Of a stretch of DNA of 64,000 nt, positions 17,948 through 27,029 are shown one piece after another. Source of the DNA: CAZZCU01 sp964652825. Its GTDB lineage: Bacteria > Bdellovibrionota_B > Oligoflexia > Oligoflexales > CAZZCU01. Numbering within the stretch: the stretch's first letter is position 1; each line of letters starts with the position of its first letter. The notes under the pieces were generated by a model. The model was not told the origin of the DNA. It worked only from the letters and a program-made list of their open reading frames with translations, and did no database searches. The stretch spans positions 211,574-275,573 of the forward strand of contig CAZZCU010000001.1 of the NCBI GenBank assembly GCA_964652825.1, read 5' to 3'. Made by a program: the position numbers and the translations under genes.

Positions 17948-19471
17948 TTAACCGCCAAGTACTTCATAAGGCGGCTCGTGTAGATCGCCCAGGCGAAGAT
18001 TGGCGTCGGCGAATTCCAATTCAATGCCGTGTTTTTGCGCGATGTGATCAACCAGTTCGGTTTCGTTCTCTCGCAGCCAATCACGGATATCTTTGCGAAT
18101 TTTAACTTTAATATTTTTTTGGCCGGTTCGGACATAAAAGCGTTCAATGTCGCGGATCAAGTTGTAAGCTTCGGTGGCTACGCTGTACACCCTGCCTCGC
18201 CCGTCACAAAAAGGACAAGCTTCCATCAGCAACTGTTCCAGAGATTCGCTGGTGCGTTTGCGGGTCATTTGCACCAGGCCGAGTTCGCTGATGGCGAGAA
18301 CATTCGTGCGCGCCTTGTCATGCTTTAATGCTTCCAGCAGTGAGTTGGAGATTTCTTCGCGGTCATCGACTCGATCCATATCGATAAAATCGAGCACAAT
18401 AATTCCACCAATATTTCGCAGGCGCAGTTGAGAAACAATTTCTGCGACCGCCTCACGATTTGTTTGCAGGATGGTCTCTTGAGCACTGACTTTGCCGACA
18501 AACTTGCCGGTATTAACGTCAAAAGATGTCAAAGCTTCGGTCTGATCGATGACCAGATAGCCGCCGGATGGTAGCCAGACTTTGCGACCTAAAGCGCGCG
18601 CAATATCAACCTCAATGCCGTATTCATCAAAGAGCGGATTGGGCCCAGTATGTAAATGCAATTTTTTGCCGGCAGCAGGAATATTGGCTGCCAAGAAATT
18701 CCGTAATTTTTCGTGAACTTCTTCGTTGTCGACGACAACATCCGAAATATCATCGGCATATAAATCGCGTGTAACTTTTAAAAATAATTCCGGCTCTTCA
18801 TAAAGACGTGCGGGGCTGGAGCTTCGTTTTTGTCGTGAGCTGATTTCCTGCCAGAGTTTGCAGAGATATTTCAGTTCCCGTTGTAACATGGTTTCTTCGA
18901 CACCGCCGGCAGCGGTACGCACAATCACGCCGATGTTCTTGGGTTTGATTTTTTGCAGGATATCCTTTAAGCGCTCCCGCTCGTCTTCCGCCTCAATTCG
19001 ACGTGACACTCCGATATGCGTAAAATTTGGAACCAATACCAGATAACGTCCCGGTAGCGAGACAAACATAGTAACGCGCGCGCCTTTGGTACCCAGAGGC
19101 TCTTTGGCGACCTGTACCAAAACATCTTCGCCTTCTTTGAGGCATTTTTCGATGGGCAGGCGGCTGACACGCGCCTGCGATTCCTGGAGGCTATCAACAT
19201 CAGAAAGATCTTTAGCGGCCGCCAGTCTGGTGACGAAATCCGGGTCCAAAACATCGCCGCCATACAAAAACGTTGAGCGTTCCAAGCCAACTTCGACAAA
19301 GGCGGCCTGCATTCCGGGTAATACTCGTTTTACTTTGCCCAGATAGATGTTGCCGACGATGCCGCGTTCGCGTGTTCTTTCAATATGAATTTCCGCCAAC
19401 GCATCGTCTTCCATGAGCGCGACCCGCGTCTCGGCGATTCCGGCGTTAATGATCAACTGACGATTGGTCAT
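17948..19471 (-). CDS. rng: Ribonuclease G/E family endoribonuclease
   Basis: Single-strand-specific RNase of the RNase E/G family, acting in 16S rRNA 5' maturation and mRNA decay. At 507 residues it matches RNase G rather than the much longer RNase E. An S1 domain lies at about 38-130, the RNase H-like and DNase I-like catalytic parts contain IGGIIVLDFIDMD, and the zinc-link cysteines CPFC are at 419-422. It lacks a long C-terminal degradosome scaffold. Its start ATG overlaps the waaA stop by one base, so it is coupled to waaA. Confidence 0.95.
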   Translation of the reverse strand: MTNRQLIINAGIAETRVALMEDDALAEIHIERTRERGIVGNIYLGKVKRVLPGMQAAFVEVGLERSTFLYGGDVLDPDFVTRLAAAKDLSDVDSLQESQARVSRLPIEKCLKEGEDVLVQVAKEPLGTKGARVTMFVSLPGRYLVLVPNFTHIGVSRRIEAEDERERLKDILQKIKPKNIGVIVRTAAGGVEETMLQRELKYLCKLWQEISSRQKRSSSPARLYEEPELFLKVTRDLYADDISDVVVDNEEVHEKLRNFLAANIPAAGKKLHLHTGPNPLFDEYGIEVDIARALGRKVWLPSGGYLVIDQTEALTSFDVNTGKFVGKVSAQETILQTNREAVAEIVSQLRLRNIGGIIVLDFIDMDRVDDREEISNSLLEALKHDKARTNVLAISELGLVQMTRKRTSESLEQLLMEACPFCDGRGRVYSVATEAYNLIRDIERFYVRTGQKNIKVKIRKDIRDWLRENETELVDHIAQKHGIELEFADANLRLGDLHEPPYEVLGG

Positions 19472-20757
19472 TAGTGACTGTTTTCTGGTGAAAGATCCAA
19501 GCTGCTCACAATCCTGGTATAGATTTTATTAGTAGCTCCCAGATGCGTATGTATATGTTGAATCAAGTTCGCATTCTTTTCGTGTGTCGCGTTTGTCTGC
19601 CACCATTGCGCCAGGGTTTCGGCATTGTCAACAATAGTGACCAATCCGCGATGAACAAGTTCTTTCGCCTCGGCACTATTGGTATAGCATGGTCCGTGCG
19701 CCAAAAAAAGCCCGTGGCAAGCAGGCTCCAGGACGTTGTGAACTTTGTGATCCATGGCACCGCCGACAAAACCGAGCGTGCCAACAGCATATAGTTCAGC
19801 GAGTACGCCAATCACATCTATGATCAGTACGTCAGCCACCTGATTTTCGTGCAATGCTGACCAACGAATACATTGTAAATTTTTGCTACGACACACGGCT
19901 TCAATTTTGGCGAGATAAGTTTCGCTGACATCATGTGCCGCTAAAATCACTCGCCAGGTATCGCGCAGCGATTCCGGCAACAGTTGGAAAGCACCAAGAA
20001 TAACCTGTACATCAGGAAGCCAGACGCTGCCACCGATGAGGATTTTTTTGTTGGCAACAAAAACCGCCAGCTTGTCGATTATGTTTGTTGATGCCGGCTT
20101 GGTTCTTTGCAGGGAGCGTTCGTACTTGGTGTCACCGGTTACATCCACGTCGTTGCGGTACATTGTGCGAAGATACGGCATATCATTTTCGTGCACCAAA
20201 GCAATCCAGTCGAAGCAATTTAACATGCCACGATATAGCCACGATTTTATTTTAGCGCCGCGGGTTTCGCTTGGAATTGCATCGATCAGGAACAACAAAC
20301 TCTTTTCTGCGGCGGCGTGCAAAAACCCCGGCCATAATTCGTGGCGCACGATCACGGCAATGTTTGGTCGCAGTGCCGTCAGGAGCTGTCGCCAGCGCCA
20401 GATGGTGTCGGGGGGTGACATCATAAAAGTGATGTTTTCATGACGTGCTTTGGCAAATTCATAACCTGAGCGTGAGAAGAAAATAATGATCTGCCAAATG
20501 CGTTGATCGGTGGCGAGCTTATCGATTAATGGTTTTGCCTGCTCATATTCGCCGGCTGAGCTACAAAACCAAAGCACTCCCCGTTCGTGTTCACTGCGCA
20601 AATTGTGAAGAATCGTTATTTCCTGGGGCGAAAGTTGACGATCCAGCAATTGACGGGGTGTTTGTGCAAGCGGAAAAATAATGAGGCGAAGCAGCTGCCA
20701 CAGCAGTTCTACTATTCCAGAGTACAAATAAATGAGCCACGTGCTCGGTTTATACAT
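19471..20757 (-). CDS. waaA: 3-deoxy-D-manno-octulosonic acid (KDO) transferase
   Basis: Inner-membrane-associated GT30 enzyme that adds KDO from CMP-KDO to lipid IVA. The 428-residue protein has an N-terminal hydrophobic anchor (about 8-32), the segment HELWPGFLHAA, the motif TGDTKYERS and the C-terminal LGFVGGAMDHKVHNVLEPA region corresponding to the donor-binding GG..HN.LEP motif. It sits between the GT9 gene and rng, all leftward with short gaps, forming an LPS-core unit. Confidence 0.93.
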   Translation of the reverse strand: MYKPSTWLIYLYSGIVELLWQLLRLIIFPLAQTPRQLLDRQLSPQEITILHNLRSEHERGVLWFCSSAGEYEQAKPLIDKLATDQRIWQIIIFFSRSGYEFAKARHENITFMMSPPDTIWRWRQLLTALRPNIAVIVRHELWPGFLHAAAEKSLLFLIDAIPSETRGAKIKSWLYRGMLNCFDWIALVHENDMPYLRTMYRNDVDVTGDTKYERSLQRTKPASTNIIDKLAVFVANKKILIGGSVWLPDVQVILGAFQLLPESLRDTWRVILAAHDVSETYLAKIEAVCRSKNLQCIRWSALHENQVADVLIIDVIGVLAELYAVGTLGFVGGAMDHKVHNVLEPACHGLFLAHGPCYTNSAEAKELVHRGLVTIVDNAETLAQWWQTNATHEKNANLIQHIHTHLGATNKIYTRIVSSLDLSPENSH

Positions 20758-20768
20758 CAGTGTAAATT

Positions 20769-21896
20769 TTATGGTGAACGCTGAACAAAAGCGTCCAACC
20801 GCCTATTCAAAAAATCCGTGATAGGTTCCAGTGGAATACTTTTAAAGCACAATTGGTCATCATAACGACAAGGATTTCGTCCGTGTTTTGAGCAAGGGCG
20901 GCAACCTAAATTTATCGAGAAAGACTGGCTTGTACCCATCCATGGTTTGAAACCAAAGCCTTCAACCGTTGGACCAAATAGCATGCCAACAGGAGTACCG
21001 ACGGCTTCAGCAATGTGACCAAGAGCCGAATCATTGCTTAACAATGCTTCTACCTCCGCCAGCGCCAACGCGCTTTCCCATAAGCTGATTTTGCCCGCCA
21101 GATTTAAGGTCGCGCCGGGCCAATTCAGAGCATCAGCAATCGCCACCGCGACTTTGCGATCCTGCTCGTTACCGAGATAGACAATTCCAGCCGGCGCGGC
21201 GAGTTGTTTGAGCGGGGCCAGACTTTGAATGAACGTTTCTATGGGTGCTTGCTTGGCGGCATGGGCGGCTCCCGGTGCGACCGCCAGCCAACGCCCTATA
21301 CGTAACTCTTTATGCCAGAGAGCCGAGCTTGGCTCCTTGGGTAGCGGTAGATGTGGTTTGGCGGTGGCCACGCGAATCGCTTCGGCAAATTGTTGTGGCC
21401 AATGTCTAAGCAACGCTGTGCGCAAAGTGTCGGCCATCAACTCGTACTGCAGGCGACCTGGCTGGACAACATGCCGCGGTAGTTTGCGGCGTCTGCCTTC
21501 TAGGCGTGCTCGCAAGACCATTGAGCCACGTCTGAGTGGCTGTTTGGAACAGGTGTAGGCAGGTACGCCATTGATGCGACTGGTGGCGCCGCAAATCAGG
21601 CGTGAGCGCAGATTTGTTTGCAGATCGACAATGAAATGAACGCCAGCGAGTTGTTTGGCGATGTCCCAATGACTATTGACGCCGTCAGTCCGTTGTACTT
21701 CTATGCATTGCATTCCGGGAAATGCGGATTGTAAAAGACCAAGTGCGGGTTGGCGTCCGATCCAGATAATCTCGGCATCAGCGGATAAATTGCGCAAAAG
21801 ATTTATACACGCTGTCGCTAACACCGTATCGCCGATGCTGCTACTCCGGTAAATTGCCAGCCGTGTTTTCGGAATTTGACCTGCGCCTTCGACCAA
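20769..21896 (-). CDS. Glycosyltransferase family 9 (heptosyltransferase-like)
   Basis: GT9 enzymes add heptose to the LPS inner core from ADP-heptose. The protein (375 residues) has the N-terminal IGDTVLATACINLLRN segment, a central PGAAHAAKQAP segment and the donor motif SNDSALGHIAEAVGTPVGMLFGPT. A Cys-rich C-terminal patch (GCRPCSKHG) is also seen in heptosyltransferase II-like proteins. No ATG fits; TTG at 21896 after a GAGAG site is the best start. It lies 11 bases upstream of waaA. Whether it adds the first or second heptose cannot be told. Confidence 0.85.
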   Translation of the reverse strand: MVEGAGQIPKTRLAIYRSSSIGDTVLATACINLLRNLSADAEIIWIGRQPALGLLQSAFPGMQCIEVQRTDGVNSHWDIAKQLAGVHFIVDLQTNLRSRLICGATSRINGVPAYTCSKQPLRRGSMVLRARLEGRRRKLPRHVVQPGRLQYELMADTLRTALLRHWPQQFAEAIRVATAKPHLPLPKEPSSALWHKELRIGRWLAVAPGAAHAAKQAPIETFIQSLAPLKQLAAPAGIVYLGNEQDRKVAVAIADALNWPGATLNLAGKISLWESALALAEVEALLSNDSALGHIAEAVGTPVGMLFGPTVEGFGFKPWMGTSQSFSINLGCRPCSKHGRNPCRYDDQLCFKSIPLEPITDFLNRRLDAFVQRSP

Positions 21897-21999
21897 TCGG
21901 ACTCTCGCTGAACGCTAAATTACAGGTTAGGTAGATAAACTCTTAGGCATTAAATAAAAAAATCCCGCTTAACTCAATGATTATTTGATATTAGCTCTG

Positions 22000-22018
22000 T
22001 TGGGCAATCTCTGCCCAA
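22000..22018. promoter_or_regulatory. Inverted repeat in the divergent gap before the envelope unit
   Basis: TTGGGCA and TGCCCAA (7 bp) are separated by five bases, about 50 bases before the gene at 22071. It may be an operator for the four-gene unit or a small hairpin in its leader. No T run follows. Confidence 0.3.
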
Positions 22019-22070
22019 GCGGCAAAAACAAGCATTCTTCTTATGGATTTAAATATGTTAAAATTACTTT

Positions 22071-23030
22071 ATGACTTCAAAAAAATCGCAATCTCCAGGA
22101 ATGCCGCCGCGCAAACGTTTGCTCAATTTGATCTTCTTTATTGATGCGAGCAAAACGCGGACCTTTGTGATGCCAATGGATAGAGCAGCTATCTTTGCTG
22201 TAGTCGTTGGCATGACTGCTTTGTGGGCTTTGATTAGCGTTGTCCTGGTTGCTAAATATAAAAGCGAAAACACTCAGCTGCGTACTAAGCTCCAGACGGC
22301 TCTGAACACGGTTTTTGATTATCAAACCCGCTTTGATGACGTTTTCGAGCGCGCCTATCCCGAAAGTGTTGGCAAAGACTACCTGGCGGCGAAAACTCCC
22401 GATACCCCGCGTTCTCAACCGCAACAGGAGGCTCCGTCCGTTGCTGCTAAAAATCCTCCGGCTGAGACGACAAAGCCGAGCGAGAAGAAGGCGGCTGTCG
22501 AGTCGAATGCCGATGCGGTGGAAAAACTGGCTTTGGTTGAGGAAATCTCGTGGAAGCTCAAAGGTTCCAACCTGGATCTTCAATTTACGATCAAAAGTCC
22601 GGAGCCCAATACCAAAGTCGAAGGCTATGTCTGGGGCATCGCCAGATTTGAGTCTGCGGATGGTCAGGTAAGCTATGTCGGTGTTCCCAGCGAGATCGAC
22701 GTGGATGAGCAGGGCGAAGCCTCCGCGTCACAGCGATCCTACCTTTACAGCATTCGGTTTTTGAAGCGCCGGAATTTTTCGTTTGCCGCTCCGGCGGATG
22801 TTGCTGGCGTCTTTAACGAGGTCAAAATTTTTCTGACCAGCAAAAAAGGCCAAAAAACGGTGTATCCCGTTGATATGTATGCGGCCGTACAGCCGGCGGA
22901 TTCCGTTCAAGCCACTCCGACTGATCCGGAGGCAAAAAAAGAAAGTAAACTTGACGGAGCTTCGATACAATCGCGCCTAGGAAAGATTTACGCGAAGCGG
23001 CGGGCCACGGGAGCTCGCAAACGGCACTGA
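22071..23030 (+). CDS. Single-pass inner-membrane protein, unknown function
   Basis: Protein of 319 residues with a basic cytoplasmic N-terminus, one membrane span at about 39-61 and then a short coiled-coil-like stretch (62-90). A Pro/Ala/Lys-rich linker (105-150) leads to a compact periplasmic domain (about 160-285) starting LVEEISWKLKGSNLDLQFTIKS. No clear Shine-Dalgarno site precedes the ATG. It is the first gene of a tight rightward unit (2-base gap, 4-base overlap, 12-base gap) with two lipoproteins and a PilZ protein. Topology suggests a link between inner membrane and periplasm. No family recognised. Confidence 0.75.
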   Translation: MTSKKSQSPGMPPRKRLLNLIFFIDASKTRTFVMPMDRAAIFAVVVGMTALWALISVVLVAKYKSENTQLRTKLQTALNTVFDYQTRFDDVFERAYPESVGKDYLAAKTPDTPRSQPQQEAPSVAAKNPPAETTKPSEKKAAVESNADAVEKLALVEEISWKLKGSNLDLQFTIKSPEPNTKVEGYVWGIARFESADGQVSYVGVPSEIDVDEQGEASASQRSYLYSIRFLKRRNFSFAAPADVAGVFNEVKIFLTSKKGQKTVYPVDMYAAVQPADSVQATPTDPEAKKESKLDGASIQSRLGKIYAKRRATGARKRH

Positions 23031-23032
23031 CG

Positions 23033-23644
23033 ATGTTCTTGGTTCGTACTTTTCAGCTTTTTCATGTACTTGTCGCTGCTGCGGTGATGAGTTCCTGCCA
23101 GCACGATATATCCAAGCAAAATTCCGCGTCAGATTTTAGTCTTGAGATTCAGGCGACCACCAAGATTACTGGTCCGATCGGAGCTCATCAATTCAGTAAT
23201 GCGACCTTGCGGATACCGTCCGAGCTCCTTGATCTGCGTCAGGTAAAACGCCCGCGCGCTGAACTACGCATGGCACCCATGTCGGCATATAAGATTCAGG
23301 ATAAGTTACTCATGCAGAATGATCGGGTCGCCGTCTTTGATCAGCGGGGCGTCTGGGTTAAAATCGTGGCGCTGGACTCCGATGCCACCGGCTGGGTGCA
23401 TCACAATGCGTTGGAAAATTATAAAAATGATGGTGCCGTTTTCATGATGGAAACAAGGTTGCCACGCGTATTTGCTCTGCGTCCTCTTGAGCGTGCAATT
23501 GATTATCAATCCGGCAAAGCGGTGGCGGTGAATGTAAAAAAGGGTACAGCGTTAGTTAGCTTACGAAAAACCGATGGCAAAGTTTTAGTCATTATTCCCG
23601 AGAACAAAACCGTAGCATGGTTTTCGCAAACGGACGTGCAATGA
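23033..23644 (+). CDS. SH3-like small lipoprotein, unknown function
   Basis: Protein of 203 residues. A hydrophobic signal ends near VMSSC (Cys22), so it is probably a lipoprotein. Residues about 75-125 (MAPMSAYKIQDKLLMQNDRV through WVKIVALDSDATGWVHHNALE) read like a bacterial SH3 (SH3b) module: a 'GVWVKI' strand and the terminal 'GWVH' strand are typical. Such domains often bind peptidoglycan or peptide ligands. Its ATG is two bases after the upstream stop, and its stop overlaps the next ATG (ATGA), so all three are translationally coupled. Confidence 0.7.
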   Translation: MFLVRTFQLFHVLVAAAVMSSCQHDISKQNSASDFSLEIQATTKITGPIGAHQFSNATLRIPSELLDLRQVKRPRAELRMAPMSAYKIQDKLLMQNDRVAVFDQRGVWVKIVALDSDATGWVHHNALENYKNDGAVFMMETRLPRVFALRPLERAIDYQSGKAVAVNVKKGTALVSLRKTDGKVLVIIPENKTVAWFSQTDVQ

Positions 23645-26130
23645 AAAATTTCTCGATGATTGTTTTCGTTTCGTGGTGGCTAATGGCAGGCTGTACCAAG
23701 ACGACTGATGTTGATTTTCGCATGAGTGTACGTGATAGCCAGGGTCAAATGATTCAGGATGCGCGGGTTAAGATTAATGATGAAGTTATTGGTACGACAG
23801 GAGCGGATGGTACACTGGCGGTTCAGCTTAAGCTGCAACGTGATGCCCGTTATCGGGTTGAGGTCAGCAAAGTCAGTTCTGATTTCTATTTTGCACCTTT
23901 TTATGACGGTTTCGCGGTGGCGTCCGAAGAAAAATTGCCTTTGAATTTAGAGGCGGTATTGTACGCCGTGCCGAAGCCTTCGCCCGAAGAACAAGCTGAG
24001 TTGGAAGCCAATCAAGCGGTTGCCGAGCCGGCGGTGGCTGCGGCGACTGATCCCGTTGTTTCTACGACTACCAAGACGGCGGAGCCGGATCCGGTACAAC
24101 AGCCACCGCTGTCTGTGGCCGATACCGATAAAGTCGAGGAGACAAGTCCGGGAACTTCAACCGATATAGCGTCGCCGACTCCAGCGTCGATCGTGTCGGC
24201 GGCAGATGCGCCGGTCATCGTGACCATTCATGCTTTTGAGGGTCAGCAGCCGCTTAAGGATGTTAGCATCGCCTATGTACATGCGGAGCAAAAATTATTT
24301 GAGCCGGCATGTAAAACCAATGAACGCGGGCGATGCGTCGTGCGTTTTGCCTCGGCGCCGACAACGCCGGTGAAGTTTGTGGCGCGTGCTTCTGGTTTTC
24401 AGACGCAAGCACAGACTGAAGTTGTTGCACATCAGGGATTGCTGAAATTTGCTATGCAACGAGGCGCTTCCATTGAAGTGATTTCCCAAACACGAACTTA
24501 TAATCGTATCGCTTCCATTGCCGGCATTGGTGTTGAAGTGAATGGCCGGCAGGTGGGTGTAACCGATGAGTTCGGACATTTATTGCTTCCTTATCGCGGC
24601 AAACGCGCTGACCTGGTACCGATTGTTTTGACCAGCAAGAAAATGTTGCCGGCGAAATATGAGACCGACTTCGTTGTTTCCGGACCAGTGCAATTGGTAA
24701 AGCATTTCACGGCGAAACGTCCGTTGCCGGCGCGGGTCGCATTGCTTCAGATGCAAACAAGCGGCGATATTCGCAATCGTCAGCTCTATCAACCGCGTGA
24801 TGGTAGCGAGCGTTTGGTTAATAAATCGATCAAAAAATTTGTGATCTTGCGCGGTGGTTTTCAAGAAGTGGCGATTTCAAGCCTGCGCAGTGTTATTAGG
24901 CAAGATCCGGTTCGCATTACGCGGGCGCTTATGCGTGGTTGGGCTGGGACAAAATATAGTTCACAGCTGGATTTCGTTATTTTACCGACACTAGTGGTTG
25001 GTGATCCGATGCTATTGGAAGTTGCGGTTGTTGGGGCGCATGGTCAAGTGGTTGCCGCCGCTGCCGATGTGGTTAATCAAATCAAGGAGCCGGCTGCCAT
25101 TGATGAGGCGGTTGCGACGATTGCGGAACGACTCTATGATATTTTCCCTTTTCAGGCGGCGATCATTGCTGCGGATAAAAGTGACGTAGCGATGAATGTC
25201 GGTGCGGCGCATCGCCTTGGCTTGAAGCCTGGAGATGGAGCCGATGTATTTGGTACGCAGACTGATATCGATGGGCGTACGCAATCGCAGGTAAAAATCG
25301 CCCGCGTCAAAATGAAGAACGTCGATAAAGATCGATCGGTCGCCACTTTGGAAAAGGTGGAGCCGCGTAGTGCGGTTCAGTTGGGCGACACGGTTATTTT
25401 TCGTGCATCGCGTGATCCAATGCCTGCGGCGTCGGAAGTTCGCGTGTATGGATCGTTGCCTAATGGTCGCGCTCGCTCGCTGGCGCAAGCGAATGTGTAT
25501 TTCGGTAATGCGTGGTTGGGTGCGACCGATGTTAATGGTCGTCTGCGAATTGATCGCGATGCCGCTCAACGCGGCAAAAATTCTCTGCGCATTATCAAGC
25601 CCGGTCACCGTGCTTTTGTTAAAGATGCGGATTTATCTCGCGACAAACGTCAGGAAATAACCGTCGTCAAGGAAAGTGCAGCGGTTGATCTGGATGAGGG
25701 ATTGGAGTCTCTCGAAGCAGTGCTTGACGAAGCTACCGGTGGTGATGAGCGTGTCGAGGAATTCGCTGCCGCCTGTGCAGCGGCATCCCTGGCGGGTGAT
25801 CCGGCGCAAGCGCAACAGCGAGTGCGTATTCAGTCGTTCAAAGCCTGGTTTGACATGCGCAACACTCAGTCGGCGCCCTTGTCAGAAGCGGTGACTTTGA
25901 AAGCTTTTTATCATCTCGCTTATTGTCAGCATCGTCTCTGGGAGGCGAGTAAAGATGTTGTGCTTCTGCCGAATGTTGTCGCGGCCTGGCGTGATCTCCA
26001 AGAGACACCCTTTCAGACCAGCGACCTCGCGGTGGCGGTTTTGAATCCTGACATGCGGAAGATCGCGCAACAGCTGGCTGGCGATGCTGAGACCGCGCTT
26101 AATAAAGTACTTAGTTTTCGCGGCAATTAG
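23641..26130 (+). CDS. Large multidomain lipoprotein with CarboxypepD_reg/PEGA-like and FlgT-like modules
   Basis: Protein of 829 residues; the signal ends LMAGC (Cys18). At least three short beta modules of the 'D-x-A-x-V-x-[IV]-x-x-x-x-x-G-x-T-[DG]-x-x-G-x-[LV]' type occur: near 25-65 (VKINDEVIGTTGADGTL), near 210-250 (TNERGRCVVRF) and near 615-650 (VYFGNAWLGATDVNGRL). They resemble carboxypeptidase-regulatory or PEGA domains. The middle (about 400-520) resembles a TolB-N/CsgG-like fold. The stretch 525-595 (HRLGLKPGDGADVFG through RSAVQLGD) resembles the FlgT C-terminal SH3-like domain. A Pro/Thr-rich linker lies at 120-190. The ATG overlaps the previous stop; the frame is open eight codons further upstream. 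Confidence 0.75.
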   Translation: MKNFSMIVFVSWWLMAGCTKTTDVDFRMSVRDSQGQMIQDARVKINDEVIGTTGADGTLAVQLKLQRDARYRVEVSKVSSDFYFAPFYDGFAVASEEKLPLNLEAVLYAVPKPSPEEQAELEANQAVAEPAVAAATDPVVSTTTKTAEPDPVQQPPLSVADTDKVEETSPGTSTDIASPTPASIVSAADAPVIVTIHAFEGQQPLKDVSIAYVHAEQKLFEPACKTNERGRCVVRFASAPTTPVKFVARASGFQTQAQTEVVAHQGLLKFAMQRGASIEVISQTRTYNRIASIAGIGVEVNGRQVGVTDEFGHLLLPYRGKRADLVPIVLTSKKMLPAKYETDFVVSGPVQLVKHFTAKRPLPARVALLQMQTSGDIRNRQLYQPRDGSERLVNKSIKKFVILRGGFQEVAISSLRSVIRQDPVRITRALMRGWAGTKYSSQLDFVILPTLVVGDPMLLEVAVVGAHGQVVAAAADVVNQIKEPAAIDEAVATIAERLYDIFPFQAAIIAADKSDVAMNVGAAHRLGLKPGDGADVFGTQTDIDGRTQSQVKIARVKMKNVDKDRSVATLEKVEPRSAVQLGDTVIFRASRDPMPAASEVRVYGSLPNGRARSLAQANVYFGNAWLGATDVNGRLRIDRDAAQRGKNSLRIIKPGHRAFVKDADLSRDKRQEITVVKESAAVDLDEGLESLEAVLDEATGGDERVEEFAAACAAASLAGDPAQAQQRVRIQSFKAWFDMRNTQSAPLSEAVTLKAFYHLAYCQHRLWEASKDVVLLPNVVAAWRDLQETPFQTSDLAVAVLNPDMRKIAQQLAGDAETALNKVLSFRGN

Positions 26131-26142
26131 AAAGGTGGAATG

Positions 26143-27024
26143 ATGAGCCAACCTGCGCCTGAAGAAAAACAGGAAAAAAAGGAAGAAAAGAAAAAGAGTG
26201 GTGGCACTTTTAAGATCGGTGAATTTTTACAGTCGCCGAAGAAGAAGCGCAGACAATTTATTCAGCTGGCGGTCAGTGAGGGTATGGATCGGGATTTAGT
26301 TGCCGCCATACAAAATTTTTTGCGCAAACAGTTCCCCTCTCTGGGTGTCAGTGCTCCCGCCAATATGAGTGAACTTAAGCGCCAGTCCGGCCGTAATATT
26401 GTTTTGTTGGTTATTGATGATGAGTTTGCTCCTTTGCCGGAAGTGTTAGGCGGCGTACAGGCTTTAAAATCGCGCAAGGCTGATCAGGCCACGCCCGTAT
26501 TGTTTTTAACTCGTAAACCGGAAGAATTGGTCGCGGCTTACCATGAGGTGTTGCTGCCGTATCAGGAAAGCGACGATTTTATTAACTACACCGGCGTGAC
26601 GACTGATCAGATTTTGAGCCGCATTAAGCTGGGTTTGGAATTAAAAGGTCGGCGGCGAAGTCGACGTTATAAAGTTAATATGCCGATCAGTTGCTTTCAT
26701 CTGACACAAAATGTTTCGGTGCCTGTAGCTATCGTGGATATGAGCGTGCACGGCGCCTTGTTGCGAGCATCCGAGGGCGTGCGTTTTCGTTTGGGCGATC
26801 AACTGCGCTTAAGTATTCCTGTATCAAATTATTTGACTGGTCACGGCGATTTCCTGAAAGTTTCGGCAAAAGTCCGGCGCGTATTTATTTCAGGTGATTT
26901 AGTTGGCGTCAGTTTTGAGTATGTTTCGGATCATTTGTCGTTGCAGTTGTCGCAATTTGTCGTTTCGTTGGTGAACAGTCAACTTTCTCGATCCGGTACC
27001 CCGACGACAACAAAGCGTGTTTAA
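26143..27024 (+). CDS. PilZ-domain protein with receiver-like N-terminal half
   Basis: Cytoplasmic protein of 293 residues. A very basic/acidic N-terminal tail (EEKQEKKEEKKK) precedes a domain at about 38-160 with receiver-like order (NIVLLVIDDEF, PVLFLTRKP). A PilZ domain follows: the c-di-GMP motif RRRSRRYKV near 170-178 and D-M-S-V-H-G near 199-204 are both intact. PilZ proteins sense c-di-GMP, so the unit starting at 22071 is probably tied to that second messenger. AAGGTGG lies just before two adjacent ATGs; the second has better spacing. It is convergent with the acyltransferase gene five bases away. Confidence 0.85.
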   Translation: MSQPAPEEKQEKKEEKKKSGGTFKIGEFLQSPKKKRRQFIQLAVSEGMDRDLVAAIQNFLRKQFPSLGVSAPANMSELKRQSGRNIVLLVIDDEFAPLPEVLGGVQALKSRKADQATPVLFLTRKPEELVAAYHEVLLPYQESDDFINYTGVTTDQILSRIKLGLELKGRRRSRRYKVNMPISCFHLTQNVSVPVAIVDMSVHGALLRASEGVRFRLGDQLRLSIPVSNYLTGHGDFLKVSAKVRRVFISGDLVGVSFEYVSDHLSLQLSQFVVSLVNSQLSRSGTPTTTKRV

Positions 27025-27029
27025 TCCGA

